A stretch of DNA of 64,000 nucleotides from TH5896 sp049578985 (GTDB taxonomy: Archaea > Thermoproteota > Nitrososphaeria > Nitrososphaerales > Nitrososphaeraceae), in assembly GCA_049578985.1 (NCBI GenBank), contig JBAUMZ010000053.1, positions 1-64,000 on the forward strand, in the 5' to 3' direction. The notes beneath the pieces are model-generated. The model had not been told where the DNA came from, did no database searches, and saw nothing but the letters and a program-made list of their open reading frames with translations. This document shows positions 8,496 through 17,699 of the stretch, one piece after another. Each line of letters opens with the position of its first letter. Within the stretch, counting starts at the first letter, position 1. The translations under genes were made by a program, and so were the position numbers.

Positions 8496-9575
8496 TTACG
8501 GATTTATTATACCTCGACCAACAACTTTTCCGTCTTTCAGTTTAGATAGAGCTTCTGTAGCCTGTTCAAGGTTAAATTTATCCGATACAAGGGGCTTTAT
8601 TACACCTCGTCTAGTCAACGATACCAGTTCAGCAAGCTGCGCGATGTTCCCTGTATAAGATCCAATCAGCTTGTAGGCCCTCGTGGGCATACTTATAAGG
8701 TTTAATTTTATCGCGCCTCCATACAGCCCAACTAGCACCAATCGTGCACGCTTTCTTAAAAGTTGCATGTCTACCTCTACGCTTTTCGAGGAGTTTACAA
8801 AATCAATGACTGCGTCAGCGCCCAGTTTTTGTGTAACTTCCATCACCGCAGTTACAGCGTTTTCCTTCTTTGAATTAATGATAAAATCTGCGCCATTCTC
8901 TTTAGCCGCCTTTAATTTGTTGTCATCCAAATCCATAGCAATTACCGTTGAACCTGTAATTGCCTTCGCGAGTTGGATTGCCATTAAACCTAACCCTCCC
9001 GCGCCGATAATAACTGCAGTGTCATATGGTCTCAGACTCGCATTGGTTATTGCACCGTATGCAGTCAATGAAGAACATGTAAGCGTACATGCTATATTTG
9101 CATCAAACGAACCGGTCTCAATATCATTGGTTATATCTAAAAGGTATCTGTAGCTTGGCACCAAAACAAATTCAGAATACCCACCGTCATTGTAAATACC
9201 TAGGGATCGCGGTCGGTCACATAAATTCTCGTTGCCCTCCCTGCATGCTGGACACATTCCTTCTCCCAACCACGGATAAACAAGAACTTCACTATTTTTT
9301 TTGAATAGGTTGAGCGATGATACTTCCTCGCCGACTTCTTCTACCACCCCTGCAATTTCATGCCCGGGGATAAGAGGATAGCGTACACCTCGATCAGTTG
9401 CTTTGAGGAACTCTCCATCTGGACCTTCATAACCTCCTTCCCAGAGATGAATATCACTATGACAAACGCCACAGGCTTTTACCCTCACAAGAACCTGGGA
9501 ACCTATAGGTTTCGGGGTTTCTTTAGATACAATTTCTAAAGGAGATTTTGGCTTGGTAATACTTGCAGACTTCAT
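8496..9575 (-). CDS. zinc-dependent alcohol dehydrogenase (MDR family)
   Basis: 359 residues. Catalytic zinc ligands lie in ACGVCHSDIH (residue ~35-44) and PGHEIAGVVEEVG (GHE signature). The structural zinc loop is CPACREGNENLC, with LGEGMCPAC giving the first cysteine; a four-cysteine set is not fully obvious. The Rossmann fold shows as GAGGLGLMAIQLAKA at ~195. It would oxidise alcohols or reduce aldehydes with NAD(P). Substrate unknown. It is a single gene next to a decayed HAD gene; the start at MKSASITKPKSPL matches the family N-terminus. Confidence 0.92.
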   Translation of the reverse strand: MKSASITKPKSPLEIVSKETPKPIGSQVLVRVKACGVCHSDIHLWEGGYEGPDGEFLKATDRGVRYPLIPGHEIAGVVEEVGEEVSSLNLFKKNSEVLVYPWLGEGMCPACREGNENLCDRPRSLGIYNDGGYSEFVLVPSYRYLLDITNDIETGSFDANIACTLTCSSLTAYGAITNASLRPYDTAVIIGAGGLGLMAIQLAKAITGSTVIAMDLDDNKLKAAKENGADFIINSKKENAVTAVMEVTQKLGADAVIDFVNSSKSVEVDMQLLRKRARLVLVGLYGGAIKLNLISMPTRAYKLIGSYTGNIAQLAELVSLTRRGVIKPLVSDKFNLEQATEALSKLKDGKVVGRGIINP

Positions 9576-9774
9576 AGATGGGTTAAGAAGAGATTGAATA
9601 TAAAATGATTGTTATAGGGGTTGTACATGAGCAAATCGTATTAATATGGCAAAAAATTGAAATTCTTAACGTCTTTTCCTATTCAATAATCCTGTAGAAC
9701 ACATTGTGCTTGTAATCAAATCACCACGGTATTGCACCTTAATAATGTCGTCTCAACTTGATATCCACGATTGG

Positions 9775-10014
9775 TCATACACTTGTAGCATTGCGCCTTC
9801 GTTCGCCAGTCGTCAGTTTCTCAAACCAGATGGGAATAGCATTATGGTTTCGGGGGGACAACTTCTCAAATAGTATTGTATAATAGGTGCTGAGAAGATC
9901 AATTGAATTCAAGTCTGCCCAAAAATAAATAACCGGTTCACTTAAGCTTAAGCTTTCACCTGTAGCGATACGTGATCGAATCGACCTATTTGCAGTATTT
10001 CTTATCTGTATATC
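9775..10014 (-). other. open frame without a start codon, possible gene remnant
   Basis: On the minus strand a frame stays open for 79 codons without ATG or GTG at its beginning. It includes SLSEPVIYFWADLNSIDLLS and NAIPIWFEKLTTGERRRNA, with a plausible protein composition. I recognise no family. It could be the remains of a gene whose 5' end is lost. The rest of the 9576-10203 gap holds no other coding signal I can support. Confidence 0.25.
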
Positions 10015-10018
10015 TTAT

Positions 10019-10040
10019 CGCAAAATTAAATGCATGGTAG
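10019..10040 (+). repeat. dispersed CGCAAAATTAAATGCATG motif, copy 1
   Basis: CGCAAAATTAAATGCATGGTAG here is nearly identical to CGCAAAATTAAATGCATGTAG at 12696-12716. A shorter version (GCAAAATGCATCGTAG) starts at 10226 and another (ATAAAATGTATCATAG) at about 40270. Contains the palindrome ATGCAT. Confidence 0.6.
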
Positions 10041-10219
10041 CAAGAAAATGCTATATGTATGATCATTTTCGTTAGTATTATTTATTTTCCTAAATTAAAG
10101 GATCTTTATTCCTTGTTTCATTAGTTAGTTCATAATATTTTGGTGAGATTTTTACCGTTTCGGTAGTAATCCCTAAATCATAACCAGCACAGCAAACTTT
10201 TATTTGGTCTGCATAATTC

Positions 10220-10357
10220 GCCGCAAAATGCATCGTAGAACGTATTCTTATATTATGTTGCATATAACCAATTTAATTAATGCCTCAATCCAAAACAAAA
10301 CCAACAAGTGTAAAGAAAAGCTCAAAGGGGCCAGACAAACTACTAATTCTCCTTTAA
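10220..10357 (+). promoter_or_regulatory. duplicated leader region upstream of the USP gene
   Basis: From ~10226 to ~10310 the sequence aligns with 12696-12790 upstream of and into the ChaB-like gene: both have the GCAAAAT..ATGCAT motif, then TTATATTATGTTG, then an ungapped ~50-nt stretch ending in CAAAACAAAACC/CAAACAAAACGG. A 25-codon frame beginning MPQSKTKPTSVKKSSKG (10280-10357) lies here and may be the remnant of a displaced gene start. Read as a copied promoter/leader; no protein function claimed. Confidence 0.4.
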
Positions 10358-10490
10358 TGTCAACTAGCCAGCCGCCTTTAGCTGCTGGCTGCAGCCACAT
10401 ATACTGATTCCGTTTGGATAGTTTAATCGGAGGATATTCATACTAAAGTCGTTAAATAGTTTGCAAGATACTATTATACGGAGTACAAAA

Positions 10491-11351
10491 ATGTCATCGG
10501 AACACGAGGTAGAAGAAGATTCACGCTATAGTGATAAGGGTAATGAAGATGCCAAGTCTGAAGCTGAAAAGGAAATTGAAGATGTAATAGATAAAGTGAA
10601 GCCTGGTGGGACGGCTGCCGTCCAGAAGGTGATTGATCCACACAAAGATTTGGGAACAGAACATCAACGGGCAAAAGGAACTGAAAATGAAGGGAAGATA
10701 AGGGAAAAAGAAATAGTCAAATCTTCAACAGATGTACAAAGATCGCGTAAAGAATTTGTTGTGACTTATGCTCCTCAGTATAGAAGAATAGTGGTACCAC
10801 ATAATGGGACTGAAATATCAGATAAAGCGTTAGCTCATGCGATTTACTTATCCAAGATTTCAAAAGCTGAGATTGTTATTCTAAATGCTGTTGAAGATAT
10901 ACATGAAATTGCTCCTACGACAATTTCTGCTGGGCAAAATTCGGGAAGAGAAGGATCAGACAATAAGAGTACGTCCGCAGAGAACAAAGGAATGGGCAAT
11001 TTTACTAATAATAATGATGCGATGGTCGCTACAGCAGCGACCAGAACCGCAACAACAAGAACAATATCAATGAATAGTAAGGAGTTGAATGTTACGATAG
11101 AGGGACACTTAACAGAGATGATCAAAGAGAGAATAGCTTTGTGTAAAGAGGCTGGAGTAGAAGCTCACATATCGTACATGATACAGACAGGAAGTGTAGT
11201 TGATCGGATAGTCAATTCAGCTAAAGAGGTCAATGCTGATTTAATAATAATGGTAAGCGACAAGATAGGCTCATCAATTAAAGGTATTATGAGTAGTACT
11301 AGAAAGGTGATTGATGCAGTAGAAATTCCTGTACTTGTATTGAATAAATAG
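10491..11351 (+). CDS. universal stress protein with charged N-terminal extension
   Basis: 287 residues from the ATG at 10491 (the upstream in-frame Met is less likely). Residues ~1-95 are highly charged and include DKVKPGGTAAVQKVIDP and KDLGTEHQ, homologous to the free-standing 66-residue protein at 2662. The UspA domain starts at YRRIVVPHNGTEISDKALAH (~100) and ends with VNADLIIMVSDKIGSSIKGI and IPVLVLNK. The usual ATP-binding GxxGx9G(S/T) motif is altered (GSSIKGIMSSTRK), so nucleotide binding is uncertain. A low-complexity insert with Thr/Ala/Arg lies at ~165-200. Likely stress related. Confidence 0.85.
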   Translation: MSSEHEVEEDSRYSDKGNEDAKSEAEKEIEDVIDKVKPGGTAAVQKVIDPHKDLGTEHQRAKGTENEGKIREKEIVKSSTDVQRSRKEFVVTYAPQYRRIVVPHNGTEISDKALAHAIYLSKISKAEIVILNAVEDIHEIAPTTISAGQNSGREGSDNKSTSAENKGMGNFTNNNDAMVATAATRTATTRTISMNSKELNVTIEGHLTEMIKERIALCKEAGVEAHISYMIQTGSVVDRIVNSAKEVNADLIIMVSDKIGSSIKGIMSSTRKVIDAVEIPVLVLNK

Positions 11352-11537
11352 AATAACCAGGTTTATACTCAAAAGTGCTCACATCGTTGTGAGCCCCGAC
11401 AATCGGTTCATGACACTATACATTGGCTATCTCTCTCTAAGTTATGTTTTCGCCAATATACGATAGCGTTAGCTCATAGCCTATTATGGGTATTTCATAC
11501 CTAGTAATTGGATTCAAAAATAAATCAAAAACACAAT

Positions 11538-12020
11538 TCATTTAATATGGTGACGATATTTATCGCCATTCATTAACATACCAACTATACGTGTCCAAGT
11601 ATCCCGAAAAGAAGCACAGCTTGACCCGGCCAAATGACTACATGTATTATTCTTAAACAAAGTAACATCTTCATGTTCGGTGGTGAAAACGCATCCTTCG
11701 GGATCATTAGGAAAGTTATTTCCTAATCTAGTCTTAATAAGACCACGAATTATTTCCTTAAAGACTTCGATCAGGCCGGATCTAGCACCGAAAGCCCCGT
11801 TCTTGTTGATTAACCAAAACATTTGAGTGGGATCGTAGTCGTCTGGGAAGATAGATTTCTTTACTTTCATTGCTTCAGGAGAATAATAATGACCTGCTAA
11901 ACGTATCCATCCTCCTGATAACCTTCTAGCCCAAAAAGCAAATTGCGCACATGATGAGCACCTGTCATCGAATATGAGCAACGGCTTTGAGAAAGGAGAA
12001 GACGCAGGTATAGACAACAT
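11538..12020 (-). CDS. DCC-type thiol-disulfide oxidoreductase-like protein (DUF393)
   Basis: 160 residues. LLIFDDRCSSCAQFAFWARR at the N-terminus has the DxxCxxC motif that names the DCC family, a thioredoxin-like group of unknown physiological substrate. The central MFWLINKNGAFGARSGLIEV matches the family's second half, in which a residue is exposed at the membrane of growing cells in some relatives. The C-terminus (CSHLAGSSCASFRDTW) has two further Cys. Start at MLSIPASS is followed by the motif at ~residue 17, as usual. Divergent from the USP gene region. Confidence 0.75.
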   Translation of the reverse strand: MLSIPASSPFSKPLLIFDDRCSSCAQFAFWARRLSGGWIRLAGHYYSPEAMKVKKSIFPDDYDPTQMFWLINKNGAFGARSGLIEVFKEIIRGLIKTRLGNNFPNDPEGCVFTTEHEDVTLFKNNTCSHLAGSSCASFRDTWTRIVGMLMNGDKYRHHIK

Positions 12021-12283
12021 ATGTTGATATTCTCTTCACAAATATAAGACTTCTCGATGACCTTTTCAAAGTTGCTAAAACAGATTCTGTGATCGCAAAA
12101 TTAGCACAATCTGTGCGATCTTTGGCAGCCCCGTTATTCAGAACACGAAAGAAGGTCAGAATTTAGATATTGCGTCTCATTTAAGTCAATTTAGTCGACT
12201 CACTTGAAATTTCATATCTCGGTTCAAATCCTATTTGTCTGCTGAAATCTGTACTAAACTGAATCTACCAGGACGATGGTTTT

Positions 12284-12379
12284 GTGGAAGACGAAGAGGA
12301 AGATGAAGTGGACATTGATGATGAGTTTGAAGATATTGAAGAAGATTTAGAAGAAAACAATAAATCAGACCCGAAATAA
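12284..12379 (+). CDS. very small acidic protein (GTG start) or fragment
   Basis: A 31-codon frame of mostly Glu and Asp (VEDEEEDEVDIDDEFEDIEE, then DLEENNKSDPK). The frame is open further upstream to ~12264 (IYQDDGF) without ATG, so this may be a truncated gene. The Asp/Glu run and the clean stop suggest it was coding. Similar acidic micro-proteins occur at 40318. No function known. Confidence 0.35.
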   Translation: MEDEEEDEVDIDDEFEDIEEDLEENNKSDPK

Positions 12380-12480
12380 AATAGGTACTTACCGAGGTAC
12401 CCGATTAATCAATGAAATATTATTGTTTCTGTTTCAAACATTAAATATACGTCGATTTGTCATAGCTAAAAGAAACTGTC

Positions 12481-12606
12481 GTGCCAAAATGTATCCGATG
12501 CGGACATGAAATGAAGGACATACAACCGTGTCATTTGAAATGTTTCAACTGTGGGAGCGAAATCGACTGTTCGGATATAAACTATTTTTTGATTGAAGAT
12601 GATTGA
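12481..12606 (+). CDS. 41-residue zinc-ribbon micro-protein (GTG start)
   Basis: Starts at GTG: PKCIRCGHEMKD, then PCHLKCFNCGSE, and ends in an acidic tail. CIRC and CFNC form a classical two-knuckle zinc ribbon, with two additional Cys. The GTG-CCA start corresponds to Met-Pro. Too short for usual gene callers, but the four-cysteine spacing is convincing. Function unknown; ribbon proteins of this size are common accessory proteins in Nitrososphaeria. Confidence 0.65.
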   Translation: MPKCIRCGHEMKDIQPCHLKCFNCGSEIDCSDINYFLIEDD

Positions 12607-12747
12607 ACTAGTTAAAAAAAGGCTGAAAATAACTCCCAATTCTTTGATGGTTTCACTTCTAGTGATATGTCAACCTTTTTCATATTTGTCATTCCCGCAA
12701 AATTAAATGCATGTAGATTGCTGTATGTTACCCGTGTAGGTTATATT

Positions 12748-13044
12748 ATGTTGTGTATAGCCTGTGCAAATAACGCATCGACCCCAAACAAAACGGACTT
12801 GTGTACTACAAGGACAAAAAAACAAATTGATTCATTGCCAGAACATGCGCAGCGTATATACAAAAAACATACGATAATGCAATCAAACAATACCAAGATC
12901 CTGATAAAAGACGTAGTGGTAAGGGCGAAAGTGCTGAAGAAGTTGCCTAAAGTTTCGTGGGCAGCAGTAAAAAAAGATATAGAAAGAAAGGAATTAAGGT
13001 TAAAAAAGAATAATTCTATTTCTGACAACAGAGCGGGCACATAG
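12748..13044 (+). CDS. ChaB-like protein with atypical N-terminus
   Basis: The core, KKQIDSLPEHAQRIYKKH and later PKVSWAAVKKDIERKE, matches the ChaB family pattern (LPxHAQxIY ... HKVAWAAVK), small cytosolic proteins named for cation-transport regulation in E. coli. The spacer between the motifs is shorter and differently composed than in ChaB. The start is uncertain: ATG at 12748 is used here, but the expected family start (Met-Pro close to KTDL) has no ATG because the aligned codon of the homologous leader at 10280 is ACG here. The frame is open from 12667. Possibly degrading. Confidence 0.6.
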   Translation: MLCIACANNASTPNKTDLCTTRTKKQIDSLPEHAQRIYKKHTIMQSNNTKILIKDVVVRAKVLKKLPKVSWAAVKKDIERKELRLKKNNSISDNRAGT

Positions 13045-13277
13045 TTTCAAATATTACTTCAGCTATTGATAGTGGTTGTCTAACTGTTATGCTTGATAAC
13101 ATTCTATCTTATATATTGAAGAATTGACATGCGTACATGTGCTAACTTGTCACGTGCTACGATTTTATCGTAATGATGATCCGGCGAACTAGAATTGAAA
13201 AATAAATCAAGCTTGTAAATATGTAGTACAGAGATTGAGTATTCTATAGATAGCACAATATAATGAATAACTTCCTA

Positions 13278-14477
13278 CTATTTTTTCTTGTAATTGTTGC
13301 TAAGGAAATCCGTTATTCTCATCTGTTCTTTTTTGAGTTCGAAGATTTTACTGCCCCTAATCCACTCTTTTTTAGATGTAGATAGGCTCAAACATGCGAA
13401 GGTCAGTGCTTTCTCGAAACTCTCGAATTGATTTTTCTCTCTTTTCAAAGCTTCTCTGATTCCCTCTCTAATCTGCCATACTCCTACTGGCATGACATAG
13501 TCGGGATGAATTTCTCTTAAAACTAATACCGCTGCCTTTCTTTTTCTATTTGAAAGATATTCTGAAATACTTAATCTGGCCGCAAAGTATGCACCTGCTA
13601 TGGAAGGATAATGATCTAAACCTCTAGCATCTTCAAAATCTATACCCATCCCTATGTTTCCATTGTTGTCAAACCACACCTCTTTCATTTCAAAGCTCCA
13701 GACATCATCAGGAATTAATATAAGCGAATAATGATTGCCTAGATGTGAATATTTGTAAACTTCAAAATAATCGATTTGTGGGTATAATTCTAAACTTTTT
13801 ATCAAACTGCTAGAAATTATATCATCTGTTGCAGTGATGCTCCATCGTGTGGGGACAAGTCTTCTGTTCCTTTGTAAGCCTAGCATTCCTACACTAAGAA
13901 CGCGATGAATTCTGCTAACCTCCACTCCCTCATGGTAAAGATCAACTATGGCTTCTGCTGTGTGCAAATCCTTGTCATAATAGACGTTTTCTAATCTTTT
14001 ATCTACGGAGAGTGAAGCTGTTTTGAAACTCTTAAGGGACGCAATTGGACCAAATGGCGCAGATTCACCTAAATCCTTCTCATATTCTATATCTACAATT
14101 GGCCTTTTTTCAAACAGTGCCACACTTTCAGCCGATTTTGACGCCATAGCCAGTTCTTGTAATGATTCGATATATCGTCCTGACGTAGCGTAGACGTCAG
14201 TGACTGATACTCCTCTTACAAGAGATAAGCGGTATTTAACGATATCCTCTAGACTTTTACCGAGCCACATCTCTGGTTTATCGAGTATAGTTGTGTCGCC
14301 ATGTATTGGAGGGATCATAGGACCAACTTTCACCTTAGGATAGCCATAGTGTCCTATGAAAACTGAAGGTGGGGTGGCGCCAGAAAGTGTCTCTGAGGCT
14401 AACTTGGCTGAATTTGCATTAAGATATTCAATCCAATTATTCTCTAATCTATTTCTAAGTTCCTTGGCTGCTGGCAC
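13278..14477 (-). CDS. nre: Nre family DNA repair protein
   Basis: 399 residues. The core FIGHYGYPKVKVGPMIPP, the VRGVSVTDVY segment and RWSITATDD match archaeal NreA/NreB, which act with PCNA in tolerance of DNA damage. The N-terminal zinc finger of NreA is missing. The last ~15 residues, QMRITDFLSNNYKKK, form a PIP-box (Q-x-x-I-x-x-F-L), supporting interaction with the sliding clamp. Start MPAAKELRN is followed by the conserved region without gap. It opens the repair-rich section of the window, ahead of PolX and Ku. Confidence 0.9.
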   Translation of the reverse strand: MPAAKELRNRLENNWIEYLNANSAKLASETLSGATPPSVFIGHYGYPKVKVGPMIPPIHGDTTILDKPEMWLGKSLEDIVKYRLSLVRGVSVTDVYATSGRYIESLQELAMASKSAESVALFEKRPIVDIEYEKDLGESAPFGPIASLKSFKTASLSVDKRLENVYYDKDLHTAEAIVDLYHEGVEVSRIHRVLSVGMLGLQRNRRLVPTRWSITATDDIISSSLIKSLELYPQIDYFEVYKYSHLGNHYSLILIPDDVWSFEMKEVWFDNNGNIGMGIDFEDARGLDHYPSIAGAYFAARLSISEYLSNRKRKAAVLVLREIHPDYVMPVGVWQIREGIREALKREKNQFESFEKALTFACLSLSTSKKEWIRGSKIFELKKEQMRITDFLSNNYKKK

Positions 14478-15049
14478 ACCTTATCCATGATTAAATAATA
14501 GGCATAATTTAATCTAACAAGCCCAGATGACGTCATTCACCAAACTGAAACAGATTGCGTGATATATTTTCCTGTCATCTATCCTTTTCATCTAACACGT
14601 TATGTTGGGTTGCGGTCCAAAAGACAATCTCCTGCAAAACTTACATTTTAGGCAGCCTTATTTACCTATGAACACGGTTATTGCGGTGGCTGTCAGAAAG
14701 GAAGGTGATGCTATCCTCAGAGAATATGTAGGTTCGATTTTATTGAAATAATTTCATTGAAATACCCAATGATAGCATCGAGAGCTGGTTGAAGGAACAA
14801 ACGCTCTCCACCTGGTTTCACTAAGCCTCAATAAGTTGGCCGATATGCTCTTCCTCATCAATACCACCTGCACCGTCCTTTCCTATCTAATTAGAGAAGT
14901 TAATTTCAACTTGAGTTAATTTCAACAATAGATACTCGAAGTCGATTTCTAATAATCGACTCGTCTCGTGGGACATCCTCCGTCACTTATGCGTTAATTG
15001 CCAACAGGACTTCACTGGAAGATGGAATGCTCAACGCCACAAAAGACTT
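14478..15049. other. gene-poor gap with short coding-like remnants
   Basis: No gene is supported. Small remnants include a 27-codon frame from the ATG at ~14667 (MNTVIAVAVRKEGDAILREY) and a minus-strand peptide GKDGAGGIDEEEHIGQLIEA ending near 14824. Neither can be identified. Confidence 0.3.
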
Positions 15050-15412
15050 ATGCACGCCAGACGGGCCACGATAATACCAATCAAGAATTTTCGATATGGA
15101 TTCTCACAAAATACACTCAATGCATCGAACTCGAATGCAAACAAGAAACTCGATGATGTACTAGAAAGTATAGCAGAAGACTTCGAAAAGTTCGAAATTG
15201 AGTTGCAAACACAAACACCCGAGCTAAGAAAGAAGCTACTAGGCATCGCTGTTTGCAAAGCTGTTAATTCGGATAACCCGACCGAGACGATGAACAAAAC
15301 AATAAAGTCATTCCGAGGGAACCGTCTCAACACAAAGATGCTGAGCTACGCTTATGCAGCTCTCGATCTGCCTCCCTTATATGTAAGAGAGATGTTAGAG
15401 TCGCTTATCTAG
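15050..15412 (+). CDS. hypothetical protein, basic-helical
   Basis: 120 residues. Central helices (KKLDDVLESIAEDFEKFEIE and TPELRKKLLGIAVCKAVNSD) look coiled-coil like, and the C-terminus (LSYAYAALDLPPLYVREMLE) is compatible with a short helix bundle. No family recognised. The start is uncertain because the first ~20 residues are less protein-like. Just downstream are the palindromic repeats at 15438. Confidence 0.5.
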   Translation: MHARRATIIPIKNFRYGFSQNTLNASNSNANKKLDDVLESIAEDFEKFEIELQTQTPELRKKLLGIAVCKAVNSDNPTETMNKTIKSFRGNRLNTKMLSYAYAALDLPPLYVREMLESLI

Positions 15413-15437
15413 CAGATGATTTAATGAGATATGAATG

Positions 15438-15532
15438 GGGATATTATGACAGTATACTGTGAACCATAATCGGGATATTATGACTAGTGCGAGCGGGGTG
15501 TATCGGCATACTATGACAGCATACTGTGAACC
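15438..15532. repeat. repeated palindromic site ACAGTATACTGT
   Basis: GATATTATGACAGTATACTGTGAACC (15440-15465) contains the perfect palindrome ACAGTATACTGT (15449-15460). A second copy, CATACTATGACAGCATACTGTGAACC, follows with the palindrome at 15516-15527 differing by one base. A third partial copy (GGATATTATGAC) starts at ~15473. Operator-like arrangement ~300 bp upstream of polX; no regulator known. Confidence 0.7.
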
Positions 15533-15832
15533 GCGTTCCGCTGGGCTAAACAGCTTTGCGTGTCTTTTTAAAAACACTGAATGTTGGTTTGAATGATTGT
15601 TTCTCTCTGTCTTTGATATTAAGTTCTATGTTTGATATCTTAATTAGTAGCGTAATCATTACAGTCCATCCAGTAATTTCTGTAATTTCTTTATCACCGC
15701 TAGTGAGGTTCAATTACTTCAGCAATATCAAATTTCAGTCTAACATGAGTACAGTTGAAGTTTGAAAAATCAGATTCAATATTGTCACAATCATCTTATA
15801 TCACTACACTCATTTTATATCATCGGAGAAAT

Positions 15833-17650
15833 ATGAATCTAGAAATTGCGAGAATCTTCAGGGAGATAGCATATATTTTGGAAATGGGGGTAAGCCTGAA
15901 AAATGAAGATCAGAAAACAAAACTTAGCCTAATTTTTAAGATTAGGTCTTACAGAAGAGCCGCAGACATGCTAGAAAATCTCTATCCTGAAATAGATGAA
16001 TTATACGAAGCGGAAAAAATAAACGGATTATTGAAATTACCTTCAATCGGGAAAGCCATCGCCTTGAAACTTGAAGAGTACATTACTACGGGTGGGTTGA
16101 GCTACTACGAAGATCTGAAGAAGAAGATTCCGATAAATGTTAACGAATTCATGAATTTAGAGGGAATAGGTCCCAAAACAATCATGACGTTGTACGATAT
16201 ACTGAAAATTCGAAGCATCTCTGAATTAGAAAAAGCTGCACTTGAGGGCAAGATTAGAAAGATTGCGGGTTTTTCTCAAAGGAGAGAAGAGATAATCCTC
16301 AAAAGAATTCAGTTCTATAAGAAGGGTAACGAAAGGAGACTAATTGGTGAAATTTATCCCCTTGTTAAAGAAATTGAGAATCGACTTGCAAGTATTGTGG
16401 GAGTTAGAAATGCCACTGCAGCTGGTTCCTTTAGAAGGATGAAGGAAACTGTTGGAGACGTAGATTTCTTGGTTTCGGTAGCAGAGAATCATGATAAAGC
16501 TACGAAAGCCAGGATAATCGATTATTTTACTAGAATGCCTGAGGTAAGAGACGTTGTCGGTAAAGGGTTAGCTAAAGCATTCGTAAGGCTCAGAAATGGT
16601 ATACAAGCTGATCTGTTAGTTGTTCCTGAAGATAGCTTCGGTGCAGCGCTTCAGTATTTCACAGGAAGTAAAGAACACGGAGTTGCGGTACGGAAAGTAG
16701 CTCTAGGACGAGGTCTTAAATTAAATGAATGGGGCGTATTTGATGATAAAGATCATAGAGTAGCGGGCCGAACGGAAGAGGAGGTATATCAAGCGTTGGG
16801 CCTGGAATGGATACCCCCAGAAATTCGAGAAAATAGGGGAGAAATACAGTTAGCTTTTAAAAAGGAAGGCAATCGTCACGGTAAAAGAATCGAAAAGAAG
16901 AGAGCAAAGCTACCCCAGTTAATTAATTATAATGATTTGCAGGGAGATCTTCAGGTTCACAGTAACTATACTGATGGAACGTTCTCAATAGAGGAAATGG
17001 CTCAAAATGCAAGGGTTAAGTTTGGTTTGAATTACATAGCTATCACGGATCATACAACAAGCCTCAGGTTAGCCAATGGTCTTGACGCGCAGGAATTAAT
17101 GGATCAGTCAAATAAAATCGCTGAAATAAATGATGAAAACAAAAACACAGGCTTTCATATACTTTCTGGTGCAGAGGTAAATATCCAGAAAGATGGTTCC
17201 CTTGATATACCTAATAATGTACTAGATAGATTGGACATCGTAGGGACTGCCATTCACTCGAATTTTTCCTTGCCAATTGATCTCCAAACAAATCGACTCA
17301 TAGAAGCAGCAAAGAATCCAAGTGTCGACATTATTTTTCATCCTACAGGCAGGGTGATCAATAGGCGAGATGGGTACCCCGTAGACATCGGAAGACTCAT
17401 CGAGATCGCAAGGGATACAAGAACAGTTCTTGAAATAGACGCACATTATAATAGGCTTGATCTCAAAGATGAGTACATAAAGATGGCCGTTGAGAACGAC
17501 GTAAATCTCATAATTGATTCAGATGCCCACCATCCTCTGCATTTTGCTTTCTTAAGATTTGGCATCGGCCAGGCAAGAAGAGGTTGGGCAGAAAAGTCAA
17601 ATATTCTAAATGCTTTACCTGTTAGTCAGATGCTTGATTGTTTAAAATAA
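15833..17650 (+). CDS. polX: DNA polymerase X with C-terminal PHP domain
   Basis: 605 residues from the ATG at 15833, which has GGAGAA just upstream; the more upstream Met at 15755 is not expected in the family. Order: helix-hairpin-helix 8-kDa-like domain (LPSIGKAIALKLEEYI, NLEGIGPKTIMTLYDI), palm with GSFRRMKETVGDVDFLV (the two catalytic Asp), then from ~residue 375 a PHP domain with QVHSNYTDGTFS, AITDHT, and IIDSDAHHP. PolX fills short gaps in base excision repair and end joining; the PHP domain gives 3'-5' exonuclease/AP activity. It lies beside Nre and Ku, so a role in break repair is likely. Confidence 0.95.
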   Translation: MNLEIARIFREIAYILEMGVSLKNEDQKTKLSLIFKIRSYRRAADMLENLYPEIDELYEAEKINGLLKLPSIGKAIALKLEEYITTGGLSYYEDLKKKIPINVNEFMNLEGIGPKTIMTLYDILKIRSISELEKAALEGKIRKIAGFSQRREEIILKRIQFYKKGNERRLIGEIYPLVKEIENRLASIVGVRNATAAGSFRRMKETVGDVDFLVSVAENHDKATKARIIDYFTRMPEVRDVVGKGLAKAFVRLRNGIQADLLVVPEDSFGAALQYFTGSKEHGVAVRKVALGRGLKLNEWGVFDDKDHRVAGRTEEEVYQALGLEWIPPEIRENRGEIQLAFKKEGNRHGKRIEKKRAKLPQLINYNDLQGDLQVHSNYTDGTFSIEEMAQNARVKFGLNYIAITDHTTSLRLANGLDAQELMDQSNKIAEINDENKNTGFHILSGAEVNIQKDGSLDIPNNVLDRLDIVGTAIHSNFSLPIDLQTNRLIEAAKNPSVDIIFHPTGRVINRRDGYPVDIGRLIEIARDTRTVLEIDAHYNRLDLKDEYIKMAVENDVNLIIDSDAHHPLHFAFLRFGIGQARRGWAEKSNILNALPVSQMLDCLK

Positions 17651-17699
17651 CCATTGGGAAAGAAAGGCAGATCAAATTCTTTGTTCCTCCCAAAACGGA

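Noticed and set aside
12170..12250. tRNA-like T-loop GGTTCAAATCC at ~12224
   Set aside because: The flanking bases do not form a five-base T-stem, and no acceptor or anticodon arm is seen.
15556..15765. 69-codon plus-strand frame upstream of polX
   Set aside because: It is hydrophobic by AT-rich composition only, ends before the real polX start, and has no homologue-like motif.
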